Below, piece after piece: positions 31,972 to 41,862 of a stretch of 64,000 bases of DNA (its first letter is position 1; every line of letters begins with the position of its first letter). The notes under the pieces are model-generated. The model was not told where the DNA came from, did no database searches, and saw only the letters and a list, made by a program, of their open reading frames with translations. The DNA is from an uncultured Cryomorphaceae bacterium (GTDB lineage: Bacteria > Bacteroidota > Bacteroidia > Flavobacteriales > Schleiferiaceae), in NCBI GenBank assembly GCA_937120475.1, contig CAKZJV010000007.1:2744068-2808067 (forward strand), read 5' to 3'. Made by a program: the position numbers and the translations under genes.

Positions 31972-32412
31972 CTAGGATTTGGAGATTTGGTCGGGCAGTT
32001 CGTTGATATCGTCATCCTGGCGGGGAAAAAACTCCTGCAAAGCCTTGCCCGCCATTCCTATTCCGCTAACCAGGCCTTTGGTGAACTCACCTTTTTTGAA
32101 ATGATCCTGCATCACATCGCGGATGTGATCCCAAAAATCATCGGGTGTAACATCGTTAATCCCCTTATCACCCACAATGGAAAACTGGTGATCTTCAATG
32201 GCCAGGTAAAAAAGCACTCCGTTACGCAGTTCGGTCTGGTCCATACCCACCTCATGGAAAATTTTTTGGGCGTGTTCCAGGTTGGGTTCATCGGTATGGT
32301 TTTCCAGGTGAACCCGTATTTCACCGGAGGTCCGCAGCTCGGCCGCTTTTATGGCCGCTACAACTTCCTTTTCCTGTTCAGGGGTAAAAAAGCTTTTGGC
32401 TTTTTCCTTCAT
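31972..32412 (-). CDS. TPM-domain protein, soluble
   Basis: 146 residues with a single TPM domain and no signal sequence. The AIKAAELRTSGEIRVHLE strand-helix and NGVLFYLAIEDHQFSIVGD block place it in PF04536. The Asp-rich C-terminal tail is unstructured. It begins 1 bp after the LemA stop, and the next TPM gene follows 5 bp later, so all three are made together. A lack of export signal sets it apart from its neighbour. Confidence 0.86.
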   Translation of the reverse strand: MKEKAKSFFTPEQEKEVVAAIKAAELRTSGEIRVHLENHTDEPNLEHAQKIFHEVGMDQTELRNGVLFYLAIEDHQFSIVGDKGINDVTPDDFWDHIRDVMQDHFKKGEFTKGLVSGIGMAGKALQEFFPRQDDDINELPDQISKS

Positions 32413-32413
32413 A

Positions 32414-33010
32414 TCACTCGTTAAAATTCACTTCAGGGACTACATCAGAACCTTCGGCCGATTCAAAATAACCTTTCTTTTCAAATCCGGTCATTCCGGC
32501 TATTACCGTTTGTGGGAACTTACGGATGTAGGTGTTGTAATCCTGCACGGTCAGGTTAAAACGCCTGCGCTCCACCGAAATGCGGTTTTCGGTGCCCTCC
32601 AGTTGTGATTGCAATTGCAAAAAGTTTTGGTTGGCTTTCAGATCAGGGTAACGCTCAACCGTTACCAATAAGCGGCTCAGTGCACCACTCAACTGATCCT
32701 GGGCTGCCTGAAATTTTTGGATTTGACTGGGGTCCAAATCATCGGCATTTACGTTAATGGAGGTAGCGCGACTGCGGGCTTCAATAACCTGGGTAAGCGT
32801 TTCCTGCTCAAAATCAGCATAGCCTTTTACCGTATTCACCAGGTTGGGAATAAGGTCGGCCCTGCGCTGGTAGGCCGTTTCCACGTTAGCCCACTGCCCG
32901 GTAGTAGCTTCCTGCTTTTCCACCATAGAGTTATAAGTGCCTTTAAACCAAAAGTAACCGATGAGAATGATCCCTACGATTACCAGTAAAGCGATTAATC
33001 CTTTTTTCAT
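32414..33010 (-). CDS. lemA: LemA family protein
   Basis: 198 residues. One N-terminal membrane helix (residues 5-22), then the LemA coiled-coil: YNSMVEKQEATTGQWANVETAYQRR is cut short here as the diagnostic run, with RADLIPNLVNTVKGYA and a late YNTYIRKFP segment. LemA proteins form large helical assemblies attached to the inner membrane facing out. It is the first gene of the LemA-TPM-TPM operon, with a well-formed promoter 20 bp upstream. Confidence 0.93.
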   Translation of the reverse strand: MKKGLIALLVIVGIILIGYFWFKGTYNSMVEKQEATTGQWANVETAYQRRADLIPNLVNTVKGYADFEQETLTQVIEARSRATSINVNADDLDPSQIQKFQAAQDQLSGALSRLLVTVERYPDLKANQNFLQLQSQLEGTENRISVERRRFNLTVQDYNTYIRKFPQTVIAGMTGFEKKGYFESAEGSDVVPEVNFNE

Positions 33011-33030
33011 GAGATGTTTGAATTATGAGA

Positions 33031-33038
33031 CAAAACTA
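33031..33038 (-). promoter_or_regulatory. promoter of the LemA-TPM operon, TAGTTTTG
   Basis: A perfect TAnnTTTG on the minus strand 20 bp before the lemA ATG, with TTG (33057-33059) 18 bp upstream as a -33 element, the expected Bacteroidota spacing. Confidence 0.65.
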
Positions 33039-33083
33039 ATCTTATTCAATCATTTACAAGAATATTTGCTCTCCTGAAACTAT

Positions 33084-33117
33084 TCAAAAAAAGAAAGGCC
33101 CCGGTATCGGAGCCTTT
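33084..33117 (-). terminator. rho-independent terminator of the metalloprotease gene
   Basis: On the minus strand AAAGGCTCCG and CGGGGCCTTT form a nearly perfect stem, followed by TTTCTTTTTTT. It follows the 3' end of the 1110-residue protein and shields the LemA promoter. Confidence 0.85.
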
Positions 33118-33137
33118 CACGGTATTGGTTTTGAGTT

Positions 33138-36100
33138 TTACTGAATCAATATTTCATTGGAACTGGCGGGTTTAAACCCTTTACCACCGCTGTGGTAAGC
33201 GGTTATCTTAACCGGTTCATTCAATAAACTGGCATCCAGCAGCAGGTCAAAACTACCATCGGCCCTGGTTTTCGTTTGCAGCCATTCTTCTTCCTCCAGG
33301 CGGTTGGCGTTTTGAATGCGGATGTTTACCTCGCGGTCATTGAGCGGTGGGTAAAGTACCCCACTGCTTTCTAGTTTTCCCCAAATTTCCACGGAACCAT
33401 CCGAATTGGTTTTGTTGTCTTCGCGCAGGCGGATGGTGGAATTGGAATTAACCGGGTGTACAATAGCGGTTACCCCACCATAGCGCTCCCAAATATCACC
33501 CACGGGCATCAAGGCCTCAATATTTACTTCCAGTTCGGGGATAAACCGGAGTTCCTTGATTAGGCCCCGGTTGTGAAAGTAACCGTGAATAGGGCGTATG
33601 GTAGCCGTTTGGCGTTTTACCTGGCCCGGCCCAAGGCGAAAGTTTGCGTCTTCAACCGTAACGGTCCACCCGGCCGGAACATCCGGAACGTGAATGCGGA
33701 AGTCTTCAGTTCGGTCATCGTAGGGGTTTTTGGTTTCAAACTCCACCACCACCGGTGCAAAGGGACTGGCGGCCGGTGAAAACCATTGCGTAATGTTTTC
33801 CTGAGCGGAATTATTGGCGGTACCATTCAACTCTCCGGGTACGGTAACAATCTCGGCTTTAATACAAACGTGCTCTTCGTTGCTGCTGCGCGGCACCCAT
33901 TCAAAAGGAGGAGTGATAATAGAGCCGTTACCGGGTACGGTTTCCGTTACCCGTACTCTTCCCAATTCGGTTTCGATGGGCCCTCCTGCCTGTTGGGGAA
34001 CCGCTACACGCCAAATCACATCAAAATCCTGCGTAACATCAATATCACCGAGGTTGCGGATGCGGGCATACAGGCGGTTGGGAATATCCACGGCCACATT
34101 GTCTCCATTGAGGATAGGGTCTCCATTTTCATCATCATAGGTATAAACATCCCAGCCATTCTCAGCCCGGTTATCCACCCAAATATCTTCCGATTCCCAG
34201 GGTGCCGGGTTCCACTCGCGGATAGCGAGATCGTAAAAGGAACCCTGCCCCCAGCTAATGCGGATGTGGTAACTGTAGGAAGGGCTGCCCGCGCTGGCAT
34301 CGGGGTTGGTGAGTTTTTCCAATACTTCTACCGTTACGCGGTTGGCATTGGTAATCACGTGCTCGTAAGTCTCACCCACAACATTTAAGGGGTTACCGTA
34401 AGGAGTGAGCAGGCTCACCGGTAAAAAATCAGCCGGGCGGGGAATGGGAATGCGCCTTCCCTGGTAAAGGATTACTCCTTCACCCGGTATATCCTGGCTA
34501 AAATCCACCTGGTCACCCAAATGATCGGCAACGTAAGGTCCCGGCTGACGATTCTCAATAAAGAAAACATCTTTAGGATCGGTGGGAACCAGTTCTACCG
34601 CATGTACCACCTGTATTCCGGGGTGTGAAGCGGCAAAGGGATTATTGGTAATCCAGGGGCTTTCTCCGGGGCTTACAATGAATTCGTAAGTATCATTGAT
34701 TTGCGCGGCAGGAGGGGAAAGGGAGGCAATACGTGCTCCGCTGGCCCAGGCACCACCCTGGTCTTCCGGTTCTTTATGGTGGCGTGATTTAAGCCATTGA
34801 ACGGGATGGGCATCGCAATAGCTGCAATCCATAATATCCCAGTTGTTTGGCACATTGCCCAGCCTTCTTCCGCTTACATCGTAAAGGTCGGGCAGGTCCA
34901 GGGCATGACCGGTTTCATGGGCAAAAGGCCCAATGTTGTTGGCGCGGGCCACAAAAAAGTTGCGTTCATAACGCTCGTCTAAAATCGGGAAGGTGTGTAC
35001 ACTATGGTGGGCACGCAACTGATTGTCTTCCGCCAGGATGCCTACAAACATCCGTGAAGGCCCGAATATAGGATCGAGATCAGTACCCCCGGGAAGTGAG
35101 GACGCGTAAGCGTTAAAACCGTCCGTTATGGCATTATGGCCCCGGAAGGTTTCCTTTTCGTATTTCAGTATTTCTCCAAAAAGGTCGAGCCCCAGGGTGG
35201 TACGGGCTGTACCGCCTATGGTCAAATCAAAGCCGTGATCTCCATCGGCATCACGTACTGTTTTAAAAACAAGAATACGCTGATCACCATCCAGCGGATC
35301 AACCATTTGTTCCACAATAAATGGCTGCTGGCGGTTGGCGGGCGGCATAGCTGCTTGTATGCGGTTAATTATGTCAGCCGTACTGAGGCTGCTGCCCGCA
35401 GCAAAGTTTACACGCGTAGTATCTCCAAGGGTGGTCACCTGAAGCTCCACATCGGTGGCAAAGTCAACCGTGGAAGGAACCGGAGCACCAAAGTAAATTT
35501 TTATTGCGTGCTCATCCGGAAGATTATAGAGGTTGGTGGTTCCAAAGCCCAGGTAAGGAATGGCATTTCCGCTCAACTCAAATTTATCTTCACGCTTGCT
35601 GGTACGCCTTGAATTGAAACGAAAGCGGTTGCCGGCAATCTGAAAATCAAAATCGGGCGGGCTTACTGAAATGCGTGAAATAGCATTGTTTACAGAGTCC
35701 GCAATATCATTACGGGTTAAGTTGCCGGCCGGGAAGTTTACGGTAAAACTATTGCCATTTTCATAACTCACTACCAATTGTTTGGCAGCGGGAAAATTGA
35801 TGCTGTTATCGACAAAATGGCCTTTGATATCCCGCTGTTGTGCCCGGTGATAATAGTAGTTCTCGGATTTGGGGAGTTCAATAACACTTTCTGTAAGATA
35901 ACGTTGGGTGAAGGACGCTTCGCCATAGGAGGCCTCGGTCCAGAACTCGTTCATCTCGATAAAGCCGGTATCTATATCCGGCCGGTAATCGGCAAACACC
36001 TTTTGATTGGGTGCCCATTTTGGCCGGAGTATCCCGAAAAGTACCTCCTGGTTGTTGCCGGATGGGGTAACCCTTTCAGCCTGAACCTGTAGCCCTCCAA

Positions 36101-36470
36101 AAGTAAAGGCATCATTCTCATCGGTGTAGTCGTCCACCACATCAAAATATTCATCGGAAAGGTCAGATTTTCCATCCACCACCACTTTTACTTTTCCGGA
36201 GGTGGCTCCTTCCTGTACTGTAAAGGTTAGTTCATTGGCATCTCCGGAAACGTCAGGCTGTATGCTGCCATTCAGTTCAACACGGGTTTGGAGGAGGTCA
36301 CCACCTTTAACCAACCGCTTACCGCGTACCTTTACTTCGGTGCCGGGAGGGCCGTAATCAGGACGTATGTTGGTAATGACCGGTGAACAGGCCGTGAGTA
36401 GAATAATTAAAAGAATTATGGGTGGTCTTCTCAACAGCCCTTTTTCTTTTTGCTGTAACAAATTCATCAT
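33138..36470 (-). CDS. large M6-like metalloprotease lipoprotein
   Basis: 1110 residues. Lipobox LTAC (Cys28), then an IPT/TIG domain (32-115), then an M6-type protease core split in two: EMNEFWTEASYGEASF near 172-187, and after ~240 inserted residues the zinc motif HETGH at 518-522 followed by DLPDLYD. The insert contains two similar segments, 240-312 and 340-431, each with a helix of DIxxxInxAI form and ending in LGxG/LGLD, like flagellin-hook IN repeats. Beyond ~750 come CARDB-like, NEW3-like and carboxypeptidase-regulatory-like beta domains. No T9SS tail, so anchoring is by lipid. Probably a surface or periplasmic protease. Confidence 0.8.
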   Translation of the reverse strand: MMNLLQQKEKGLLRRPPIILLIILLTACSPVITNIRPDYGPPGTEVKVRGKRLVKGGDLLQTRVELNGSIQPDVSGDANELTFTVQEGATSGKVKVVVDGKSDLSDEYFDVVDDYTDENDAFTFGGLQVQAERVTPSGNNQEVLFGILRPKWAPNQKVFADYRPDIDTGFIEMNEFWTEASYGEASFTQRYLTESVIELPKSENYYYHRAQQRDIKGHFVDNSINFPAAKQLVVSYENGNSFTVNFPAGNLTRNDIADSVNNAISRISVSPPDFDFQIAGNRFRFNSRRTSKREDKFELSGNAIPYLGFGTTNLYNLPDEHAIKIYFGAPVPSTVDFATDVELQVTTLGDTTRVNFAAGSSLSTADIINRIQAAMPPANRQQPFIVEQMVDPLDGDQRILVFKTVRDADGDHGFDLTIGGTARTTLGLDLFGEILKYEKETFRGHNAITDGFNAYASSLPGGTDLDPIFGPSRMFVGILAEDNQLRAHHSVHTFPILDERYERNFFVARANNIGPFAHETGHALDLPDLYDVSGRRLGNVPNNWDIMDCSYCDAHPVQWLKSRHHKEPEDQGGAWASGARIASLSPPAAQINDTYEFIVSPGESPWITNNPFAASHPGIQVVHAVELVPTDPKDVFFIENRQPGPYVADHLGDQVDFSQDIPGEGVILYQGRRIPIPRPADFLPVSLLTPYGNPLNVVGETYEHVITNANRVTVEVLEKLTNPDASAGSPSYSYHIRISWGQGSFYDLAIREWNPAPWESEDIWVDNRAENGWDVYTYDDENGDPILNGDNVAVDIPNRLYARIRNLGDIDVTQDFDVIWRVAVPQQAGGPIETELGRVRVTETVPGNGSIITPPFEWVPRSSNEEHVCIKAEIVTVPGELNGTANNSAQENITQWFSPAASPFAPVVVEFETKNPYDDRTEDFRIHVPDVPAGWTVTVEDANFRLGPGQVKRQTATIRPIHGYFHNRGLIKELRFIPELEVNIEALMPVGDIWERYGGVTAIVHPVNSNSTIRLREDNKTNSDGSVEIWGKLESSGVLYPPLNDREVNIRIQNANRLEEEEWLQTKTRADGSFDLLLDASLLNEPVKITAYHSGGKGFKPASSNEILIQ

Positions 36471-36642
36471 GTTTTTTAATTTAAAATGGTTACTGGTTTT
36501 TGAAATAGCCCATTAAAAATCCAGGGCATTCAGCCCTTTATGTGATGCACGCAAAAAGGTAACCCTCCCCATGTCAAATAATGGAGAAAGTAAGTGGATT
36601 GGAATCCGGTATTTCGGGAATTAATTTATTGATTAAGAGGGC

Positions 36643-36975
36643 TTAAAGAGCCCTTTTGATTTCTAGCAACGCTTGCTTAATGGCTTTGAGTTTATCCACT
36701 ACCTCGGTGTTTTTGGCGGTATCATCCATATTCTGGCGCATCTTGGTTTGCGCGCCTTTCAGCGTAAAGCCCCGCTCTTTCACCAGATGGTAGATCACCT
36801 TTATATTTTCCAGGTCTTTTTGGGTAAACAGGCGGTTGCCTTTTTTATTCTTTTTGGGTTTCAGAATGTCGAATTCCTTTTCCCAAAAGCGAATGAGGGA
36901 GGTGTTTACCTCAAACATGCGGGCCACCTCGCCAATGGTGTAGTAGCGTTTTTCGATTTCTCCTTCCAGTGCCAT
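36643..36975 (-). CDS. MerR family transcriptional regulator
   Basis: 110 residues. The N-terminal winged helix reads YYTIGEVARMFEVNTSLIRFWEKEF and GNRLFTQKDLENI, then a long dimerisation helix. No C-terminal effector domain or cysteine site is present, so it is not a metal sensor. It is coupled to the M23 peptidase by a TAATG overlap, as is conserved in many Bacteroidota next to alaS. Its target is unknown; a possible hairpin at the stop codon (GGGCT/AGCCC) might end the transcript. Confidence 0.88.
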   Translation of the reverse strand: MALEGEIEKRYYTIGEVARMFEVNTSLIRFWEKEFDILKPKKNKKGNRLFTQKDLENIKVIYHLVKERGFTLKGAQTKMRQNMDDTAKNTEVVDKLKAIKQALLEIKRAL

Positions 36976-37943
36976 TAGTCGAAGGATTGGTTGGCCTGGT
37001 TGGCCAGTTGAATAACGGTGCTAAACTCTTCGGGAGAAAGTTCTCCGTAGTAGAAGTTTACCGGGTTCAAACGTTCATCATTCAGCCATACCTCGTAGTG
37101 CAGGTGCGGCCCGCGGGAGCGGCCGGTATTGCCTACGTAGCCGATGATCTCACCGCGCTTTACTTTTTGCCCCACGCGAACATTGTACTCGCTAAGGTGA
37201 GCGTAAAGGGTAAGGTAACCGTAACCGTGCTCAATGCGAATGTGGTTACCAAAACCACTGGATTTATTATCGGCCCGTACCACCTCACCGTCACCCGTGG
37301 CGTACACGGGTGTGCCAATGTCGGCCGAAAAGTCCATTCCGAAATGCATTTTAGGCACTTTGGTAAAAGGGTCGAGGCGAAAACCGTAACCCGATGCCAA
37401 ACGCCTGAGCTCCTCATTGGCCACCGGTTGGATGGCGGGAATGGCTTCCAGCAGTTTGCCTTTGTTTTCGGCAAGATCCACCAGTTCATCGAAGGACTTG
37501 GACTGAACGTACACCTCTTTGGTAATACGGTCGAGTTTAGCCGTGGTTTCTTTAATTAACTGGCTATTCTGAAAGCCTTCCAATTTTTTATAACGGTTGG
37601 CACCACCAAAACCGGCTTTGCGGATGCTGCTGGCTATGGGTTCCGCTTCAAAGATTACGCGATAAATGTTGTCATCCCGTTCTTCCAGGTCTTCCAGAAC
37701 GATGGAAACCTGGTCCAGGCGTTCATTCAGTATTTCATACTGGATACGCATGTTTTCCAGCTCACGCTTCAGTCTTTTTTCTTTGGGGGAATCAATAAAG
37801 GTATCCGCCACAAAAAGAAAAAGGCCAGCCAGCAGCCCGGACGCTACTAAAAAAGCCATGGTGCGCTGAAAGCGATACCGCGCATTTTTCTCGATTTTGC
37901 GGTATGATAATGTCTTGGGATCGTAGTAGTATTTTACCTTAGC
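36975..37943 (-). CDS. M23 family (LytM) peptidase
   Basis: 322 residues from ATG 37943 (48 bp into the open frame). A membrane helix near residues 30-50 is followed by a coiled coil (SPKEKRLKRELENMRIQYEIL region) and the LytM domain in the last 150: HFGMDFSA and GPHLHYEVW supply the zinc His/Asp and catalytic His. Such proteins cut peptidoglycan cross-links or act as non-catalytic regulators; the visible ligands suggest activity. Cotranscribed with the MerR regulator and divergent from alaS. Confidence 0.92.
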   Translation of the reverse strand, partial: AKVKYYYDPKTLSYRKIEKNARYRFQRTMAFLVASGLLAGLFLFVADTFIDSPKEKRLKRELENMRIQYEILNERLDQVSIVLEDLEERDDNIYRVIFEAEPIASSIRKAGFGGANRYKKLEGFQNSQLIKETTAKLDRITKEVYVQSKSFDELVDLAENKGKLLEAIPAIQPVANEELRRLASGYGFRLDPFTKVPKMHFGMDFSADIGTPVYATGDGEVVRADNKSSGFGNHIRIEHGYGYLTLYAHLSEYNVRVGQKVKRGEIIGYVGNTGRSRGPHLHYEVWLNDERLNPVNFYYGELSPEEFSTVIQLANQANQSFD

Positions 37944-38081
37944 CATTCTCCTGTATTTCCTACTTTTGGCAACATAAAATGCGTGTTGCAAAGCAGCTTT
38001 CTTCAGCTAAAATAGCCCTTTAAGAAAATCGTTTGGCAACACTCAAAAGTACACAATAAACAAATCTTTGTTTAAAAGCTT

Positions 38082-40709
38082 ATGAATCAGCCAGCAAGCT
38101 GGACCGCCCAAAAAACCCGCCAGACCTTCCTGGAGTTTTTCGAATCCAAAGGACATGCCATTGTTTCTTCAGCCCCCATTGTGATTAAGGGTGACCCTAC
38201 CCTGATGTTCACCAATGCGGGTATGAACCAGTTCAAGGATGCGTTTTTGGGAAATGTTGAGGCCAAAGACCCCCGGGTTACCGATACTCAAAAATGCCTT
38301 CGCGTTAGCGGAAAACATAACGACCTGGAGGAGGTGGGGCACGATACCTACCACCATACTATGTTTGAAATGTTGGGGAACTGGAGTTTCGGGGATTACT
38401 TTAAGGAGGATGCCATTGCCTGGGCCTGGGAGCTTTTAACGGAGGTTTACGGACTGGATAAGAACCGTTTGTACGTTACCGTTTTTGAAGGGGATAAAGG
38501 TGATGACCTGCCCAAAGATGAAGAGGCCTTTGAAAACTGGAAAAAATGGATTGCGGAAGACCGTATCCTGAACGGCAATAAAAAAGACAACTTCTGGGAA
38601 ATGGGGGCTACCGGCCCCTGTGGCCCCAGTTCCGAAATACACATCGACTTGCGCAGCGATGAAGAACGCCAGCAAACCGATGGGCGTACCCTGGTAAACC
38701 ATGACCACCCTTTGGTGGTGGAAATATGGAACCTGGTGTTTATGGAGTTTAACCGTATGGCGGACGGCAGCCTCAAAAAGCTACCGGCCAAACACGTGGA
38801 TACGGGCATGGGTTTCGAGCGCCTCTGTATGGCTCTACAAGGCAAAACGTCCAATTACGATACGGACGTTTTTACCCCTCTTATCCGCAAAATATCAGAA
38901 CGTTGCGGGGTCACTTACGGCAGCGATAAAATGCAGGATGTAGCCATCCGCGTGGTGGCCGATCATGTTCGGGCGGTGGCCTTTGCCATTGCCGATGGAC
39001 AGTTGCCCTCCAATAACGGGGCGGGTTACGTAATCCGCAGGATACTGCGCAGGGCCATCCGTTACGGCTTTTCCTATTTGCATAAAAAAGAAGCTTACAT
39101 CTACGAGCTGGTGGAAGTTCTGGCGGCTGAAATGGGCAAGGCCTTTCCGGAGATCAGGGACCAGAAAGACCTGGCCACCAGTGTAATTCGCGAGGAAGAA
39201 CAATCTTTTTTACGTACCCTGGACCAGGGTTTAACCCGCCTGGCGCAAATGATAGTGGAAGCTGGCGATCAAAAGCAAATAGAAGGGCAGAAAGTATTTG
39301 AACTGTACGATACCTTCGGTTTTCCACCCGACCTTACCGGTTTGATACTGCGTGAAAAGGGGTATAGCTACAACCAGGCCGGGTATGAAAATGAAATGAA
39401 AGCCCAAAAAGAGAGGGCGCGCAGTGCCACGAAACAAGATACCGGTGATTGGGTGGAGTTGCGGGAAGATGACCGCGAGGAGTTTATTGGTTACGATCAT
39501 ACTTCGGCAAAGGTGAAGATTACCCGCTACAGGAAAGTAAAAGCCAAAGACAAGGAATTATACCAACTGGTTTTTAACCTCACGCCTTTTTACCCTGAAG
39601 GAGGCGGGCAGGTAGGCGATACCGGTTACCTGGAAACAGGCGGAGTGCAAACCCGAATTGTGGATACCCGAAAAGAACACGGGGTGATTATCCATTTTAG
39701 CGAGTCGTTGCCCGCTGACCTCAATGCAGAGTTCGAGGCCGTGGTTGATGCCGGTCGTAGAAAGGTAACCAGCTACAACCATAGTGCTACGCACCTTTTA
39801 CACCAGGCTTTGCGGGATGTGCTGGGTGCCCACGTAGAGCAAAAGGGCTCGCTGGTACACCCGGATTATCTCCGTTTTGATTTCAGTCATTTTACAAAGG
39901 TGAGTGCTGAGGAACTGAACCAGATTGAAGAGTTGGTGAACCAGCGCATTCAAAGTAATTTCCAGTTGGAGGAGTTTCGCAATATACCCATGCAGGAAGC
40001 GATGGATATGGGAGCAATGGCACTGTTCGGTGAAAAATATGGCGATACGGTGCGGGCGATAAAGTTTGGCGAGTCCATCGAGTTGTGTGGAGGTATTCAC
40101 GTGGGTGCCACGGGTGAAATGGGTTTATTTGTACTGGTTTCCGAATCGGCAGTAGCGGCAGGGGTACGCAGGATAGAAGCTTTTACGGGTGCCAGGGCAC
40201 GACAGTACTGGAGTGATAAGGTGCAAACCCTGGAAAATATCAAGGAAGAGCTGAAGAATGCCAAAGACCCGCTGGGCGGAATCCGTAACCTGCGGGAGGA
40301 AAACAGCCAGTTGAAAAAGCAGCTCGAAGAGATGATCCGCGAAAAAGCGGTTTCAGCCAAAGGTGAGTGGCTACAGGCAGCTGAAGATAAAGGCGGCTTT
40401 AAGTTGATCATCGAAAAAACGGATTTAGGCGTGGGAGCGGTTAAAGACATACTGTTCCAGCTAAAGAATGAAGCGGGGCCCATAGCAGCCGTGGTAGGTA
40501 TTGAAGAGAATGGAAAAGCACAGATTGCGGTGGCTTTTTCCGATGACCTAGCCAGGGAAAAAGGTTGGCATGCCGGTAATATGGTGCGCGAACTGGCCAA
40601 GGAAATATCCGGGGGCGGAGGGGGACAGCCTTTCTTTGCTACAGCCGGTGGTAAAAATCCGGCCGGGCTGGATAAAGCCCTTGAAAAAGCCAGGGAATGG
40701 ATTCAATAA
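38082..40709 (+). CDS. alaS: alanyl-tRNA synthetase
   Basis: 875 residues, the standard alaS length. The class II catalytic domain starts with [31 protein letters not shown] and the [12 protein letters not shown] block give motifs 1 and 2, and the AlaXp-type editing domain has HSATHLLH near residue 565 and CGGIHVG near 667. The C-Ala domain closes the protein. Attaches alanine to tRNA-Ala in the cytoplasm. A near-consensus AATCTTTG lies 12 bp upstream of the ATG. Confidence 0.97.
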   Translation: MNQPASWTAQKTRQTFLEFFESKGHAIVSSAPIVIKGDPTLMFTNAGMNQFKDAFLGNVEAKDPRVTDTQKCLRVSGKHNDLEEVGHDTYHHTMFEMLGNWSFGDYFKEDAIAWAWELLTEVYGLDKNRLYVTVFEGDKGDDLPKDEEAFENWKKWIAEDRILNGNKKDNFWEMGATGPCGPSSEIHIDLRSDEERQQTDGRTLVNHDHPLVVEIWNLVFMEFNRMADGSLKKLPAKHVDTGMGFERLCMALQGKTSNYDTDVFTPLIRKISERCGVTYGSDKMQDVAIRVVADHVRAVAFAIADGQLPSNNGAGYVIRRILRRAIRYGFSYLHKKEAYIYELVEVLAAEMGKAFPEIRDQKDLATSVIREEEQSFLRTLDQGLTRLAQMIVEAGDQKQIEGQKVFELYDTFGFPPDLTGLILREKGYSYNQAGYENEMKAQKERARSATKQDTGDWVELREDDREEFIGYDHTSAKVKITRYRKVKAKDKELYQLVFNLTPFYPEGGGQVGDTGYLETGGVQTRIVDTRKEHGVIIHFSESLPADLNAEFEAVVDAGRRKVTSYNHSATHLLHQALRDVLGAHVEQKGSLVHPDYLRFDFSHFTKVSAEELNQIEELVNQRIQSNFQLEEFRNIPMQEAMDMGAMALFGEKYGDTVRAIKFGESIELCGGIHVGATGEMGLFVLVSESAVAAGVRRIEAFTGARARQYWSDKVQTLENIKEELKNAKDPLGGIRNLREENSQLKKQLEEMIREKAVSAKGEWLQAAEDKGGFKLIIEKTDLGVGAVKDILFQLKNEAGPIAAVVGIEENGKAQIAVAFSDDLAREKGWHAGNMVRELAKEISGGGGGQPFFATAGGKNPAGLDKALEKAREWIQ

Positions 40710-40714
40710 ATTTG
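40707..40714 (+). promoter_or_regulatory. Bacteroidota -7 element TAAATTTG
   Basis: Perfect TAnnTTTG overlapping the alaS stop codon and 24 bp before the barrel ATG, with TTG 23 bp upstream. It suggests that the barrel gene is transcribed on its own despite the 29-bp gap. Confidence 0.55.
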
Positions 40715-40738
40715 CAGTAGAATTTTACAAAGCCTTAC

Positions 40739-41461
40739 ATGAAAAAATACATCACTTTAGTAGCCCTCTTCTTTTCGGCCGTAGCCTACGCTCAGCCCGA
40801 TGACGTTGAATATTACACCGATTCGCGGGTGAAAAACTCACGTTGGAGCCTGGCGCTTGACCTCTATCCGAATTATACGGACAGGCGTTTGATTAACAAC
40901 GAAGTACCGGCAGGAGGGGGTTATGACCTGGAAAACGATGAAGCCACCGGCTCTTTTCAGCTCAATTACGGTGTGGATGTTTTTTATGCTTTGGGAAGTG
41001 CTTTTGACATTGGTTTGGGTTTTGGTTATGCCCAGGGCCGCTACACCGTTGAAAACGCAGCCTTTTACCAGGATCGTGTGGACACGGCTTTCGGGGATGT
41101 GGAAACGGAGGTAAGTATGCTGAGCATTCCCTTAAAACTGAACTTCAATACGGCCATCACTGAAATTCTGGATTTGGAGGTAGTACCTACGGTAGAACTC
41201 AACTTGGTTAATCGCTACGAACAACGTTTTAGCCCTGTGAACGAGGCGGATTTTACCAGGGATCTTTCCGATAACGTTCAGTCCACCAATTGGTCGGTAG
41301 GTATTGCCTTAGGTGGAACTTTCAATATCAGTGATGATTGGGGTATTATAGTGCGGGGCAACATTAAATATATGCTGAACCCGCTTATCGAAATCAACGA
41401 CTATCCGCGTGAAACGCTGATCAGCTATGGGTTGGTAACCGGCCTCAAGTATAAATTTTAG
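40739..41461 (+). CDS. outer-membrane beta-barrel protein
   Basis: 240 residues. Signal peptide (MKKYITLVALFFSAVAYA), then alternating strands: WSLALDLYPNYT, FDIGLGFGYAQGRYT, VEVPT-like and SWSVGIALGGTF-like segments, ending in Phe (VTGLKYKF), the usual C-terminal signal for barrel insertion. Similar to PF13568-type 8-stranded barrels. It overlaps the convergent acidic lipoprotein gene by 4 bp. Function unknown. Confidence 0.8.
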   Translation: MKKYITLVALFFSAVAYAQPDDVEYYTDSRVKNSRWSLALDLYPNYTDRRLINNEVPAGGGYDLENDEATGSFQLNYGVDVFYALGSAFDIGLGFGYAQGRYTVENAAFYQDRVDTAFGDVETEVSMLSIPLKLNFNTAITEILDLEVVPTVELNLVNRYEQRFSPVNEADFTRDLSDNVQSTNWSVGIALGGTFNISDDWGIIVRGNIKYMLNPLIEINDYPRETLISYGLVTGLKYKF

Positions 41462-41862
41462 CGGGTAAGTACGGCTTTTACCTGGTCGTTACCCGTACCG
41501 TCATTAGCGGTAAAATTGATGGTGATTTGCTGAAATTCGGCATCGGCATTGCCGGAACCACTAAAGCTTACCCCGGAAGTGGTTTGTTGAGGAATGCTAA
41601 AGCTGAAACCACTGAGGTTGGCCTGTACCCGGGTACCCGAAATATTGTAAAGTCCGTTGATTACAATTTGCTGATCATTAGCTCCCCTTGAAATATTCAC
41701 CTGGTAAATTTGCGGAGCGTTAAGGCCGGTTTCTTCGCGGCATTGCCAGTTGCCGGTGTATTCGCCTATAAAGTTGATATCATCATCTTCATCTTCGGCA
41801 CAACTTACGGCCAGCAGTTGGATCGCAAAAGCGATCAGCCCCAATTTTAAAAGTCCTTTCAT
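41458..41862 (-). CDS. small lipoprotein with acidic export tether
   Basis: 134 residues with lipobox LAVSC (Cys21) followed at once by AEDEDDD. In Bacteroidota such an acidic stretch just after the lipidated Cys is the lipoprotein export signal for delivery to the outer leaflet, so this protein is probably surface exposed. The rest is a small beta-sandwich-like region of strands rich in Thr and Ser. It overlaps the 3' end of the barrel gene on one side and the stop of the OmpH gene on the other (both 4 bp). Confidence 0.75.
   Translation of the reverse strand: MKGLLKLGLIAFAIQLLAVSCAEDEDDDINFIGEYTGNWQCREETGLNAPQIYQVNISRGANDQQIVINGLYNISGTRVQANLSGFSFSIPQQTTSGVSFSGSGNADAEFQQITINFTANDGTGNDQVKAVLTR

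Noticed and set aside
36523-36537. hairpin AGGGC/GCCCT upstream of the metalloprotease gene, considered as a riboswitch or attenuator
   Set aside because: Only a 5-bp stem with a 5-nt loop; no conserved aptamer-like sequence is visible.
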